From: Burkholderiaceae bacterium
Lineage (GTDB): Bacteria > Pseudomonadota > Gammaproteobacteria > Burkholderiales > Burkholderiaceae_B
Length of the DNA stretch: 64,000 bases
Direction: 5' to 3'
Assembly (NCBI GenBank): GCA_017983955.1
Contig: JAGOAJ010000004.1
Coordinates: 1-64,000 of the forward strand
Position numbers and translations under genes: made by a program. The notes under the pieces are model-generated. The model ran no database searches. It was given only the letters and a program-made list of their open reading frames with translations, and was not told the DNA's origin. Numbering within the stretch: position 1 is the first letter of the stretch; each line of letters begins with the position of its first letter. Of this stretch, positions 24,648 through 32,799 are shown piece after piece.

Positions 24648-25613
24648 CTTCGCCCCCTGGGGCAAGCCACTACCCACCCTGCGCCTTACTAAATACACTG
24701 GCCGGTTTTTCACCTCGCCAAAAATACGTGCGATGTACTCGCCCAGCACCCCCAGCGATATCAAATTGATACCGGCAAAAAACAGCACAATAGTGACCAG
24801 CGTCGTCCAGCCTTGCACGGGATCGCCGTAGAACAAGTGGGAAACCACTATGTATAAACCATACATAAACGACAGTAGCGATAAGCCTGTACCCACCAGA
24901 CTCAATAAACGCAAAGGCCAGGTGGTAAAGGCAGTTATCCCGTCCAACGCGAAGCGAAATAGCTTCAGCGGATTAAAATACGAGTTGCCATGCAGGCGAT
25001 CTGGCGGAATATACAGCATAGGTTCCGCCTGAAAACCTACCCAGGCAAACAAGCCCTTCATGAAGCGATTACGCTCGGGCATCATCAGCAGAGCATCCAC
25101 GACGATACGGTCCATCAGTCGGAAGTCACCTGCATTTTCCGGCACTTCCAGCCCACCCGAGGTACGCATCAGTTTATAGAACAGACGGGTACCCCAGCGC
25201 TTGAACCAGGACTCGCCATCGCGCGATGCGCGCACAGCGTAGACCATTTCTACGCCCTGCTGCCAGCGGGCAAACATTTTGGCAATCAACGAGGGAGGAT
25301 GTTGTAAATCAGCATCCATACAGACCACTACCTGCCCCTTGGCAGCCTGTAAGCCGGCCGTCAACGCTGCTTCCTTGCCAAAGTTACGCGACAATTGTAA
25401 ATACACAATTTCCGGATATTTACTGGCCCAAAGCGTCATGCTGGCTGCAGTGCCATCCGTGCTGCCGTCATCAACCACAATAATTTCATAGCTACTGGTG
25501 AGCTGTTGCAATTCCATCATCAATAAAGGCAGTAATACGTCCAGGTTTTTCTGTTCATTAAGGCCGGGAACTATGCAGGTCAGTGTAGCGTTTTCAGGAG
25601 TGATTTCATTCAT
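24582..25613 (-). CDS. Family 2 glycosyltransferase (GtrB/ArnC/FlmF2-like)
   Basis: Transfers a sugar from a nucleotide donor to polyprenyl phosphate at the inner membrane. The catalytic half has VPGLNEQ, VVDDGSTDGT near residues 45-54 and the DAD metal motif in CMDADLQHP near 98-106. ERNRFMKGLFAWVGF lies near 185, and two membrane helices are near residues 232-258 and 270-295, as in GtrB/DPMS-type enzymes. Length 343 is usual. The hydrophilic C-terminal tail is encoded across the end of gtrA. With gtrA and the deacetylase it probably forms a membrane-lipid sugar modification module. Confidence 0.9.
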   Translation of the reverse strand: MNEITPENATLTCIVPGLNEQKNLDVLLPLLMMELQQLTSSYEIIVVDDGSTDGTAASMTLWASKYPEIVYLQLSRNFGKEAALTAGLQAAKGQVVVCMDADLQHPPSLIAKMFARWQQGVEMVYAVRASRDGESWFKRWGTRLFYKLMRTSGGLEVPENAGDFRLMDRIVVDALLMMPERNRFMKGLFAWVGFQAEPMLYIPPDRLHGNSYFNPLKLFRFALDGITAFTTWPLRLLSLVGTGLSLLSFMYGLYIVVSHLFYGDPVQGWTTLVTIVLFFAGINLISLGVLGEYIARIFGEVKNRPVYLVRRRVGSGLPQGAKSRGLAEGPVAAQDKGHAGNGD

Positions 25614-25657
25614 AAGGCAGTGGGGGTGGATGATTGACGCTAACGCCGTTTTTTCAT

Positions 25658-25680
25658 AAGATAGATATTAAATATATCTT
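25658..25680 (+). promoter_or_regulatory. NsrR operator of the NO-response module
   Basis: A 23-bp 11-1-11 inverted repeat: left arm AAGATAGATAT, centre T, right arm AAATATATCTT. The NsrR consensus is AAGATGYATTT-N-AAATRCATCTT, so the outer five bases of both arms (AAGAT/ATCTT) are intact. It lies 71 bases upstream of the haemoglobin gene, and an NsrR-type regulator is encoded in the same unit. Repression relieved by nitric oxide is the expected logic. Confidence 0.75.
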
Positions 25681-25751
25681 TATGGGGTGTTGGTTGTTTG
25701 TAACAAAGCTGACGAATTCATTCATTTTAACGTTACCCAGGAATACCCGCC

Positions 25752-26153
25752 ATGGCCAGACACGAGCTGTGCACTGAAGAAGAAATTGAAACGCTGGTCT
25801 ATGGGTTTTATGACAAAATCCGCACCGACGCACTGCTGGGCCCGATATTCAACACCCACATCAGCGACTGGGATGCCCATTTAGCCATTATGGTGCAATT
25901 CTGGTCATCCATACTGTTAGGTGCTGGCACGTTTAATGGCACGCCCATGCCCAAACACGTGGCTTTGCCCGATCTGCAAGCCAGCCTGTTCAGGCATTGG
26001 CTACAGTTGTTCAATGAAACCACAGCCACACTACCCAATCGCGCCCTTGCTGAAAAGGCCAGCGAATTTGCCCATCGCATCGCCCGCAGCCTTTGGTTTG
26101 GCTACCAATTGAACAACTTTCCCGACCGCCTCCCCTCGGAACTCACGGCATGA
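25752..26153 (+). CDS. Group III truncated haemoglobin
   Basis: Small haem protein (133 residues) of the trHbP type. Landmarks are LVYGFYDKIRTDALLGPIF near residues 14-32, VQFWSSILLG near 47-56 and HVALPDLQASLFRHWLQLF near 68-86, which would hold the proximal His (F8). Such proteins detoxify or sense NO, as in Campylobacter Ctb. It is the first gene of a three-gene unit with nnrS and nsrR; the stop overlaps the nnrS start (ATGA). CAGGAA serves as ribosome binding site. The NsrR box upstream predicts NO induction. Confidence 0.9.
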   Translation: MARHELCTEEEIETLVYGFYDKIRTDALLGPIFNTHISDWDAHLAIMVQFWSSILLGAGTFNGTPMPKHVALPDLQASLFRHWLQLFNETTATLPNRALAEKASEFAHRIARSLWFGYQLNNFPDRLPSELTA

Positions 26154-27319
26154 CCACATCATCATCTGCTCGTCCTGATCTGAACGCTTTTCTCAGTCTG
26201 GGGTTCCGCCCGCTATATATCGTCGGTGTGTTGTGGGCACTAGTGTCCATAGGCATATGGATTTTCTATCCACAATGGATTAGCGCGCCGTTCACTGCCC
26301 TGGCCTGGCATGCTCACGAGATGCTGTGGGGCTTTATTGTCACCATCGCCGTGGCTTTCCTGCTAACAGCCAGTGCCACCTGGACGGGATTCAATCCGTT
26401 GAAAGGCGGCTCACTGGCTGGCGTCTGTTTGCTGTGGGTGGTAGCCCGCGTAGGTTATCTGGCCGGGGGCACAACGGCCTTCTGGATTGCTGGCGCGGCT
26501 GAAACCGCATTCTTTGGCATTAGCGCCGCCTGCCTGCTTAGGGTGATGGTGAAGGGAAAAAGCAAACGCAACTATGGCGTACCTTGGTTGATCGCTGGCT
26601 TGGGCGTAGCCAATCTGCTGTATTTACAAGCCTCGCTACAAGGCGACTATGTACTGTTGATGCAGCGCTTTGACCTGGGTCTGATCTGCATGGCGGTGGT
26701 TGCCTTATTGATAGGTAGGCGAGTGATTCCATTTTTCGCCATGCGCATGGTGCCGGGGTTGGAAATCCCCATGCTGGTACGTAGCGGCCATATACAACTG
26801 GCCGCCAGCGTAGCAGCCATTATCCTGGGGCTATTCAGCCTGAAGCTGCTTATGGCCGTCGGGCTGGTCATAGCCGGAGTGATCGCGCTATGGCAACTGG
26901 TTTTATGGAAGCCTATGGCAGTACTGCATAAGCCCATGTTGTGGATACTCTATCTAGGCTACGGCTTAATGGGCATAGGGCTGCTATTTGCTGCCGTGCA
27001 CACGGCGGGCTGGGGCGCTGGCGTACTGGCCCGCGCCGCTACCCATGTACACATCATAGGCATGGGCGGCTTCGCTGTACTAATCATAGGTATGTTGACT
27101 CGCACGGCACTGGGGCACCTGGGCAGGCCATTAGCACTGGATACCAGTATGCTGACCAGTTACTGGTTGATGATAGCTTCGGTGGTACTGCGACTGGCTG
27201 CACTGTGGCCTTCCATGTATATGATATGGCTGCAACAGGCTGCCGCACTGGCTTGGATGGCGTGCATGGTGCTTTACCTGTGGCGCTTTGTGCCCATATT
27301 GATACGGCCTCGCGCCTAA
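26150..27319 (+). CDS. nnrS: NnrS family haem-copper membrane protein
   Basis: NnrS proteins are twelve-helix haem- and copper-containing membrane proteins that protect against nitrosative stress. This one has 389 residues with landmarks LGFRPLYIVGVLWA near residues 17-30, WHAHEMLWGF near 50-59, GRRVIPFFAMR and THVHIIGMGGFAVLIIGMLTR. The start at 26150 overlaps the haemoglobin stop (ATGA); an in-frame extension to 26093 is rejected because it would run inside the haemoglobin gene. Length is typical. It is controlled with its neighbours. Confidence 0.92.
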   Translation: MTTSSSARPDLNAFLSLGFRPLYIVGVLWALVSIGIWIFYPQWISAPFTALAWHAHEMLWGFIVTIAVAFLLTASATWTGFNPLKGGSLAGVCLLWVVARVGYLAGGTTAFWIAGAAETAFFGISAACLLRVMVKGKSKRNYGVPWLIAGLGVANLLYLQASLQGDYVLLMQRFDLGLICMAVVALLIGRRVIPFFAMRMVPGLEIPMLVRSGHIQLAASVAAIILGLFSLKLLMAVGLVIAGVIALWQLVLWKPMAVLHKPMLWILYLGYGLMGIGLLFAAVHTAGWGAGVLARAATHVHIIGMGGFAVLIIGMLTRTALGHLGRPLALDTSMLTSYWLMIASVVLRLAALWPSMYMIWLQQAAALAWMACMVLYLWRFVPILIRPRA

Positions 27320-27336
27320 CAGGACCGGAGACCGCC

Positions 27337-27810
27337 ATGCGTCTGACCACGATGACCGACTATGCTATGCGTTTATTAATGTATGTGGGGCAACGCCCCG
27401 AACGCCTGTGCACCATCTCTGAAATTGCCCTGGCCTACGGGATCTCAGAGCCCCATCTAATGAAGATTACCCACAAGCTGGCTCAACAAGGCTGGATCAC
27501 CACGGTCAGGGGTAAAAATGGTGGCATGCGGCTGGGCCGCCCGCCATCGTCCATAAACCTGGGGGCAGTAGTTCGTGATACAGAAAACGACCTGAACCTG
27601 GTCGAGTGCATGGGTAGCAACAACACCTGCACACTTAGCGGTCAATGCGGCTTGACGGGCATACTACAGGGTGCGCTCACGCAGTTCATGGCGCACCTGG
27701 ATCGCTATACCCTGGCCGACATACTACCCGCTACAACGTCTTTGGATGGGCTGCCCGACGGCAGCCATCCCCTGACGCGCATCACGGCCATCCATGAAAC
27801 CGAAGGCTAG
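27337..27810 (+). CDS. nsrR: Nitric oxide-sensing repressor NsrR, Rrf2 family
   Basis: Rrf2-type winged-helix repressor of 157 residues with an NO-sensitive [4Fe-4S] cluster. It has D8 and three Cys (C91, C98, C104); this x6/x5 spacing is that known for Neisseria NsrR, and D8 matches the fourth ligand found in Streptomyces NsrR. The recognition helix is in YGISEPHLMKITHKL near residues 34-48. The start at 27337 has GGAG 6 bases upstream and the usual MRLTTMTDYA opening. It lies 17 bases after nnrS, so it probably represses its own operon. Confidence 0.93.
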   Translation: MRLTTMTDYAMRLLMYVGQRPERLCTISEIALAYGISEPHLMKITHKLAQQGWITTVRGKNGGMRLGRPPSSINLGAVVRDTENDLNLVECMGSNNTCTLSGQCGLTGILQGALTQFMAHLDRYTLADILPATTSLDGLPDGSHPLTRITAIHETEG

Positions 27811-27836
27811 CGTTTGTCAGGCATGGCGAACGCTAG
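27807..27836. terminator. Convergent hairpin between nsrR and serA
   Basis: A perfect 8-bp repeat (ctagcgtt with aacgctag), extended by a wobble pair and a G-C pair, spans the nsrR stop codon and ends just before the serA stop. It has no strong T tract on either side, so termination may be incomplete or Rho-assisted. Confidence 0.5.
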
Positions 27837-27839
27837 GGT

Positions 27840-29039
27840 TTAAATGCGGTCGCAGCGCACGGTAATTTCGTGCTGGCGCAATGCCTGCATTACCGCATCG
27901 TCCACCTGCCCTTCGACATCGGAAATCACGTAACCAATTTGCCCCAGGGTTTGCAGCTGCTGGCTGACAATGTTCAGACCATGTTCAGCCATAATGCTGC
28001 TTAGCGAACCCAAGGCGCCGGGTACGTTGCGATGCACATGCAATATACGGGCAGACCCAGCCATTTCGCGATACGACACTTCCGGGAAATTGACCGAGCC
28101 CTTGGTGCTGCCGTTTTGCATGAAGCTGACCAGCTTTTCAGCCACTTCACGCCCAATGTTTTCCTGGGATTCTTGAGTGCTGCCGCCAATATGCGGGGTT
28201 AGCAAGACATTGTTCATGCCTCTCAAGGGACTGTCCAGGGCTTCATCAACGCTTTTGGGTTCCGTAGGAAAGACGTCAATAGCCGCCCCAGCCAGATGAC
28301 CAGATACTAAAGCGGCATGCAGCGCAGCTATGTCCACCACCGATCCGCGCGCCGCATTAATCAGGATAGAGCCAGGCTTCATAGCGGCTATCGCTTTGGC
28401 ATTCATGATATTGGCCGTGCCTTTACCACCAGGCACATGCAAAGTGACCACATCGGCTTGCTGCAGGAATTTACTAAACGACGCCGTGGGACGTGCATTG
28501 CCCAGTGGCAACTTGGCTTCAATGTCATAAAAGATAACGCGCATGCCAGCGGCTTCAGCCAGCGTACCGACCTGCGAACCTATATTGCCATAGCCTATGA
28601 TGCCTAAGGTTTTGCCCCTAGCCTCGAAGGCGCCTTCGGCCGACTTGTCCCAATGTCCCTGGTGCACACGGGCGTTCTTTTCAGGAATGCGGCGCAGCAA
28701 CAAAATAGCTTCGCCAAGTACCAGCTCTGCGACCGAACGAGTATTGGAAAACGGTGCATTGAATACTGGCACGCCCTGCATTAGCGCGGCATCCAGATCA
28801 ACCTGATTGGTGCCTATGCAAAAGCACCCCACTGCCCGCAAGTCATTGGCGCTGGCCAATGCAGCAGCATCCAACTGCGTGCGGGAACGTATACCTACCA
28901 GTTGCGCGCCTTGCATGGCTTGGTGCAAAGCATCGGGCGACAAGGCCGAAGCATGCTCGATAACATCAGTAAACCCTGCTGCGGCAAAGACCTCTTTGGC
29001 ACTGGGGTGTATATTTTCAAACAACACAATACGAGTCAT
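27840..29039 (-). CDS. serA: D-3-Phosphoglycerate dehydrogenase
   Basis: First step of serine synthesis, NAD-dependent oxidation of 3-phosphoglycerate. NAD motif LGIIGYGNIGSQVG is near residues 144-157, substrate-binding HVPGGKGTANIM near 202-213, the catalytic His is in LLTPHIGGSTQESQENIG, and an ACT domain occupies about residues 325-399. The length of 399 matches the short E. coli type. ATG 29039 begins MTRIVLFENIHP; a longer frame to 29207 is rejected because it overlaps the divergent gene. Divergent from a probable D-2-hydroxyglutarate dehydrogenase. Confidence 0.94.
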   Translation of the reverse strand: MTRIVLFENIHPSAKEVFAAAGFTDVIEHASALSPDALHQAMQGAQLVGIRSRTQLDAAALASANDLRAVGCFCIGTNQVDLDAALMQGVPVFNAPFSNTRSVAELVLGEAILLLRRIPEKNARVHQGHWDKSAEGAFEARGKTLGIIGYGNIGSQVGTLAEAAGMRVIFYDIEAKLPLGNARPTASFSKFLQQADVVTLHVPGGKGTANIMNAKAIAAMKPGSILINAARGSVVDIAALHAALVSGHLAGAAIDVFPTEPKSVDEALDSPLRGMNNVLLTPHIGGSTQESQENIGREVAEKLVSFMQNGSTKGSVNFPEVSYREMAGSARILHVHRNVPGALGSLSSIMAEHGLNIVSQQLQTLGQIGYVISDVEGQVDDAVMQALRQHEITVRCDRI

Positions 29040-29160
29040 TAAACGTTCCAAGCTAGACAACAAAAGACTATTGTGACGCATTCCCCAAGTAAATCCAGTT
29101 ACTCCCCTGTTATTACAAGGGATAATAGACAGGTTGCAATTTTTTGACGGGTAGTTGAGC

Positions 29161-30567
29161 ATGACAGTTTTCCTGGAAACCCTGACGCGCGAGTTGGGCG
29201 CTGACATCGTACAGACGCAGGCGGCCGATATTGCGCCCTGGCTGACAGATTGGCGCGGTATTTACACTGGCCAGGCCCAGGCCGTAGTCCGCCCTGTGAA
29301 TACAGCACAGGTCGCAAGCTGCTTGCGACTGTGTAACGAACACCACATTCCAGTGGTAACTAGGGGCGGCAATACCGGCTTGTGCGGCGGCGCCACACCT
29401 GACAACAACCCAAACAATATTATTCTGTGCCTGGATCGCATGAATACCTTGCGCTCTATAGACCTCATAGCCAATACCTTGGTGGCCGATGCCGGTTGCA
29501 TACTGGGCAACCTGCGCCGCAGCGCCCACGAAGCAGGAAGGCTATTGCCGCTAAGCCTGGCCGCCGAAGATTCGTCACACATAGGCGGCAACTTGGCCAC
29601 CAACGCCGGTGGCGTCAATGTGGTCAGATATGGCATGGCCCGCGAATTGGTGCTGGGCATAGAAGCCGTGTTGCCGACAGGTGAAATCTTCCATGGCTTA
29701 CACCCTTTGCGCAAAGACAACACGGGCTACGACCTGAAGCAGTTATTGATAGGCTCGGAAGGCACGCTAGGCGTCATTACCGGCGTGGCTTTGCGCCTGC
29801 ATGCGCGTACCGACGTACGTAGCGTAGTTCTGGTGGCGGTAGATTCTGCCCAGCAATCCCTGGAACTATTCAGCCTGCTGTTCGGCCTGTGTGGCCCACG
29901 CCTGCAAGCCTTTGAATACTTTACCAGCGACTGCCTGGATCTGGTGCTACGCCACACTGAAGGCCTGCATGCGCCCTTTGGCGAAGCCCACCCGGCCTAC
30001 GTCCTGGTCGAACTGGCTGATACTTCAGATGAAGATGCTCTGAATCAATTGCTGGAAACCGCCATAGGTGCGGCCCTGGAGCAAGACCTATGCAGCGACG
30101 CTGTGGTGTCTACGTCCCTGGCGCAGCTAGAGTCTTTGTGGCGACTGCGCGAAGAAATATCCGAGGCCCAGCGCGCCGATGGCCCCCACCTGAAGCACGA
30201 TATCTCACTGCCTATCGCCAGCATACCTGCCTTCTTGGAGACAGCTCAGAAACGCATGGACAGCGTCAGCCCAGGCTGCCGTGCCTTTGTGTTTGGCCAT
30301 TTCGGCGACGGCAATTTGCATTACAACATTTCGCGCCCTGTCAGTGCCGACACAAACTGGGCCAGCGAGCACGAAGCGCAAATCAGCCAGGCCGTATTCG
30401 ACGAAGTCATGTCATATAGTGGCAGCATCAGCGCCGAGCACGGCATAGGTCAATTAAAGCGCGAGGCTTTCCTGCACTACAAAGACCCGCTGCAACTTCG
30501 CCTGATGCGCGACATTAAACGCGTCTTCGACCCCAACAACATCATGAACCCGGGCAAGCTGCTTTAA
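29161..30567 (+). CDS. FAD-binding oxidoreductase, probable D-2-hydroxyglutarate dehydrogenase
   Basis: GlcD/Dld-type flavoprotein of 468 residues. The FAD-binding loop RGGNTGLCGGATPD is near residues 61-74, LGGNLATNAGG-like GGNLATNAGGVNV near 142-154, and the C-terminal FAD-oxidase domain has FGHFGDGNLHYN near 378-389 and SAEHGIGQLKRE near 424-435. The divergent neighbour is serA, whose product makes D-2-hydroxyglutarate as by-product; in Pseudomonas stutzeri a related enzyme re-oxidises it. D-lactate or glycolate are alternative substrates. ATG 29161 is preferred over an in-frame TTG at 29155. A paralogue lies at 51766-53196. Confidence 0.87.
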   Translation: MTVFLETLTRELGADIVQTQAADIAPWLTDWRGIYTGQAQAVVRPVNTAQVASCLRLCNEHHIPVVTRGGNTGLCGGATPDNNPNNIILCLDRMNTLRSIDLIANTLVADAGCILGNLRRSAHEAGRLLPLSLAAEDSSHIGGNLATNAGGVNVVRYGMARELVLGIEAVLPTGEIFHGLHPLRKDNTGYDLKQLLIGSEGTLGVITGVALRLHARTDVRSVVLVAVDSAQQSLELFSLLFGLCGPRLQAFEYFTSDCLDLVLRHTEGLHAPFGEAHPAYVLVELADTSDEDALNQLLETAIGAALEQDLCSDAVVSTSLAQLESLWRLREEISEAQRADGPHLKHDISLPIASIPAFLETAQKRMDSVSPGCRAFVFGHFGDGNLHYNISRPVSADTNWASEHEAQISQAVFDEVMSYSGSISAEHGIGQLKREAFLHYKDPLQLRLMRDIKRVFDPNNIMNPGKLL

Positions 30568-30628
30568 CGGGGATGATAGCGATCTGCGTGTACGATACCC
30601 TACCTATAGACTCAGCAAGGACATAGCA

Positions 30629-31615
30629 ATGCAACAACGACAACTTGCCGGATTCAGCGTATCAGCCATAGGGCTGGGCTGTATGAACCTGAACCACGGT
30701 TACGGCACACCACCATCGCCACAGCAAGGCCGTGAACTGCTGCTGAAAGCGCTGGATCTGGGCGTAACCTTGTTTGATACAGCTGCCCTATATGGTTACG
30801 GCGCGAACGAAACCCTGGTGGGCGACACGCTGTCACCCTATCGCAGCCAATTCATGCTGACCAGTAAATGCGGCATTTTCCACGAAAACGGCAAACGCGT
30901 CATAGACGGGCGACCAGACACCATACGGCGTACCTGCGAAGACAGCCTTAAACGACTGCGCACCGACGTCATCGACCTTTACTACTTACACCGTTGGGAC
31001 AAAAAAGTCCCCATCGAAGACAGCGTAGGCGCGCTGGCCGACCTGATGGCCCAAGGCAAAATACGCAGCATAGGTTTGTCTGAGGTATCGGCAAATACGC
31101 TGCGCAAAGCCCATGCAGTCCACCCTATAGCCGCTGTACAAACGGAATATTCCTTATGTACGCGTAATCCCGAAATTGCCGTATTGGATGCCTGCAAGGA
31201 ACTGGGCACTACCTTTGTGGCCTTTAGCCCGCTAGGGCGCGGTTATCTGGGCGATACCATACATGACGTAAGCGGTCTGGAAGATAATGATTTTCGCCGC
31301 AGCATGCCGCGTTTTTCATCCGAAATTTACCCGGCCAACCTGCGCCTGTTAGCAGACTACCGCCAAATCGCCGCCCAGGTAGGATGCACACCCGCCCAAC
31401 TGGCGCTGGCCTGGCTGCTGGCTAAAGACGACACCCTGATCCCTATACCCGGCACCACGAATCAGCAACACCTGGCAGACAATATGGGCGCCATGTCGCT
31501 ACAGCTTAGCGACGACATCATGCTGCAACTGGAAACCTTGATCAATCAGAACACAGTCGCTGGTGAACGCTACTCTGCCGGCTCGCAATCCGAAGTCGAT
31601 ACCGAGCAATTCTAG
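30629..31615 (+). CDS. Aldo/keto reductase
   Basis: NADPH-dependent oxidoreductase with a TIM barrel, 328 residues. The catalytic tetrad is readable: Asp in LFDTAALYG near residue 50, Tyr in ALYGYG near 55, Lys in TSKCG near 80 and His in YYLHRWD near 121. It belongs to the group of bacterial AKRs annotated as general stress or pyridoxal-reductase-like enzymes. It lies 61 bases after the flavoprotein gene and 8 bases before the Liv binding protein, so it is probably in that operon. The substrate is unknown. Confidence 0.9.
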   Translation: MQQRQLAGFSVSAIGLGCMNLNHGYGTPPSPQQGRELLLKALDLGVTLFDTAALYGYGANETLVGDTLSPYRSQFMLTSKCGIFHENGKRVIDGRPDTIRRTCEDSLKRLRTDVIDLYYLHRWDKKVPIEDSVGALADLMAQGKIRSIGLSEVSANTLRKAHAVHPIAAVQTEYSLCTRNPEIAVLDACKELGTTFVAFSPLGRGYLGDTIHDVSGLEDNDFRRSMPRFSSEIYPANLRLLADYRQIAAQVGCTPAQLALAWLLAKDDTLIPIPGTTNQQHLADNMGAMSLQLSDDIMLQLETLINQNTVAGERYSAGSQSEVDTEQF

Positions 31616-31623
31616 GAGCCCCC

Positions 31624-32799
31624 ATGCTGCTGCGACAAAAACTAGGCGTATTTGCCATAGCAAGCGCCGCCTTGGGTGTCATGGGTTCGGCTTACGCCGA
31701 CACGCTGAAAATTGGCATGATCTTACCCATGTCCGGGCCCTTTGCCGCCTACGGCACCCAAATTCAAAACGGCGCCCGGCTTTACCTTAGTCAACATGGT
31801 GACACGGTAGCTGGAAAAAAGATTGAACTGATTATCAAGGATGATACCGGCGTTGCCCCTGAAATCAGCAAGCGCCAAGCACAGGAACTGGTCATCAAGG
31901 ACAAAGTCGATATTTTGGCTGGCTTCGGTTTAACGCCGTCGGCCTTTGCGGTTGCCCCGTTATCGGTTCAAGCCAAAAAACCCATGGTGATACTGAACGC
32001 CGCGACATCATCCGTTACGACAAAGTCGCCCTATATAGTGCGCACGTCGTTCACCCTGCCCCAAACTACGGCTCCTATCGCCAGTTGGGCCATAAAAAAC
32101 GGCATCAAAAAGGTATACACCGTGGTGGCCGACTATGGCCCCGGCCATGACGCAGAAGCGCAATTCAAGAAAACCTTTGGCTCAGCTGGCGGCGAGGTCA
32201 TAGGCGAGGTACGCACCTCGGTGAAAAACCCTGATTTCGCCCCCTTTCTACAAAGAGTCAAGGACGCCAAGCCTGACGCCATCTTCCTGTTTGTTCCTGC
32301 TGGCGAACAGGGCGTGGCATTTATCAAGGGCTTTAAAGAGCGCGGCCTGGCAGAAGCCGGCATACAGCTGATCGCCACTGGCGACCTGACGGATGAAGAC
32401 GTGCTAGATGCCATGGGCGAGGCCGCCGAAGGGGTGATTACCTCGTTTCATTACTCAGAAGCCCATGACTCACCAGAAAACCTGGCCTATACCCAGGCTT
32501 ATACCGTAGCCTACCCCAACCATAGGCCTAATTTCATGTCGGTATCAGGCTACGACGGCATGCACCTGATCGTCGAGGCCCTGAAGAAAACCCAGGGTGA
32601 CGCCAGCGGCGACGCCTTTATCGCTGCAGCCAAAGGCATGAGCTGGACTAGCCCGCGCGGACGCATCACGATAGACCCGGAAACCCGCGATATCATTCAA
32701 ACGGTGTATATCCGCAAGGTAGAAAAAGTGAACGGAAAACTGCAAAACGTCGAGTTTGACCATATTGCCGACGTCAAGGACCCTGGCAAACTGAGATGA
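31624..32799 (+). CDS. ABC transporter substrate-binding protein, branched-chain amino acid (LivK) type
   Basis: Periplasmic binding protein of the type 1 fold, 391 residues, with a signal peptide to about residue 24 (GSAYA). The mature part opens LKIGMILPMSGPFAAYGTQIQNGARLY (residues about 27-53, read as LKIGMILPMSGPFAAYG then TQIQNGARLY). It is the first of five Liv-type genes (K-H-M-G-F). Such importers also carry amides, urea or aromatic acids, so the ligand is not fixed. The stop overlaps the LivH start (ATGA). Confidence 0.9.
   Translation: MLLRQKLGVFAIASAALGVMGSAYADTLKIGMILPMSGPFAAYGTQIQNGARLYLSQHGDTVAGKKIELIIKDDTGVAPEISKRQAQELVIKDKVDILAGFGLTPSAFAVAPLSVQAKKPMVILNAATSSVTTKSPYIVRTSFTLPQTTAPIASWAIKNGIKKVYTVVADYGPGHDAEAQFKKTFGSAGGEVIGEVRTSVKNPDFAPFLQRVKDAKPDAIFLFVPAGEQGVAFIKGFKERGLAEAGIQLIATGDLTDEDVLDAMGEAAEGVITSFHYSEAHDSPENLAYTQAYTVAYPNHRPNFMSVSGYDGMHLIVEALKKTQGDASGDAFIAAAKGMSWTSPRGRITIDPETRDIIQTVYIRKVEKVNGKLQNVEFDHIADVKDPGKLR

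Noticed and set aside
26941-27336. In-frame N-terminal extension of nsrR giving a 289-residue protein
   Set aside because: It runs through nnrS in another frame, while the ATG at 27337 has GGAG and the standard NsrR opening.
29040-29207. Longer N-terminus of serA
   Set aside because: It would overlap the divergent flavoprotein gene and adds residues not seen in SerA; ATG 29039 starts the family sequence.
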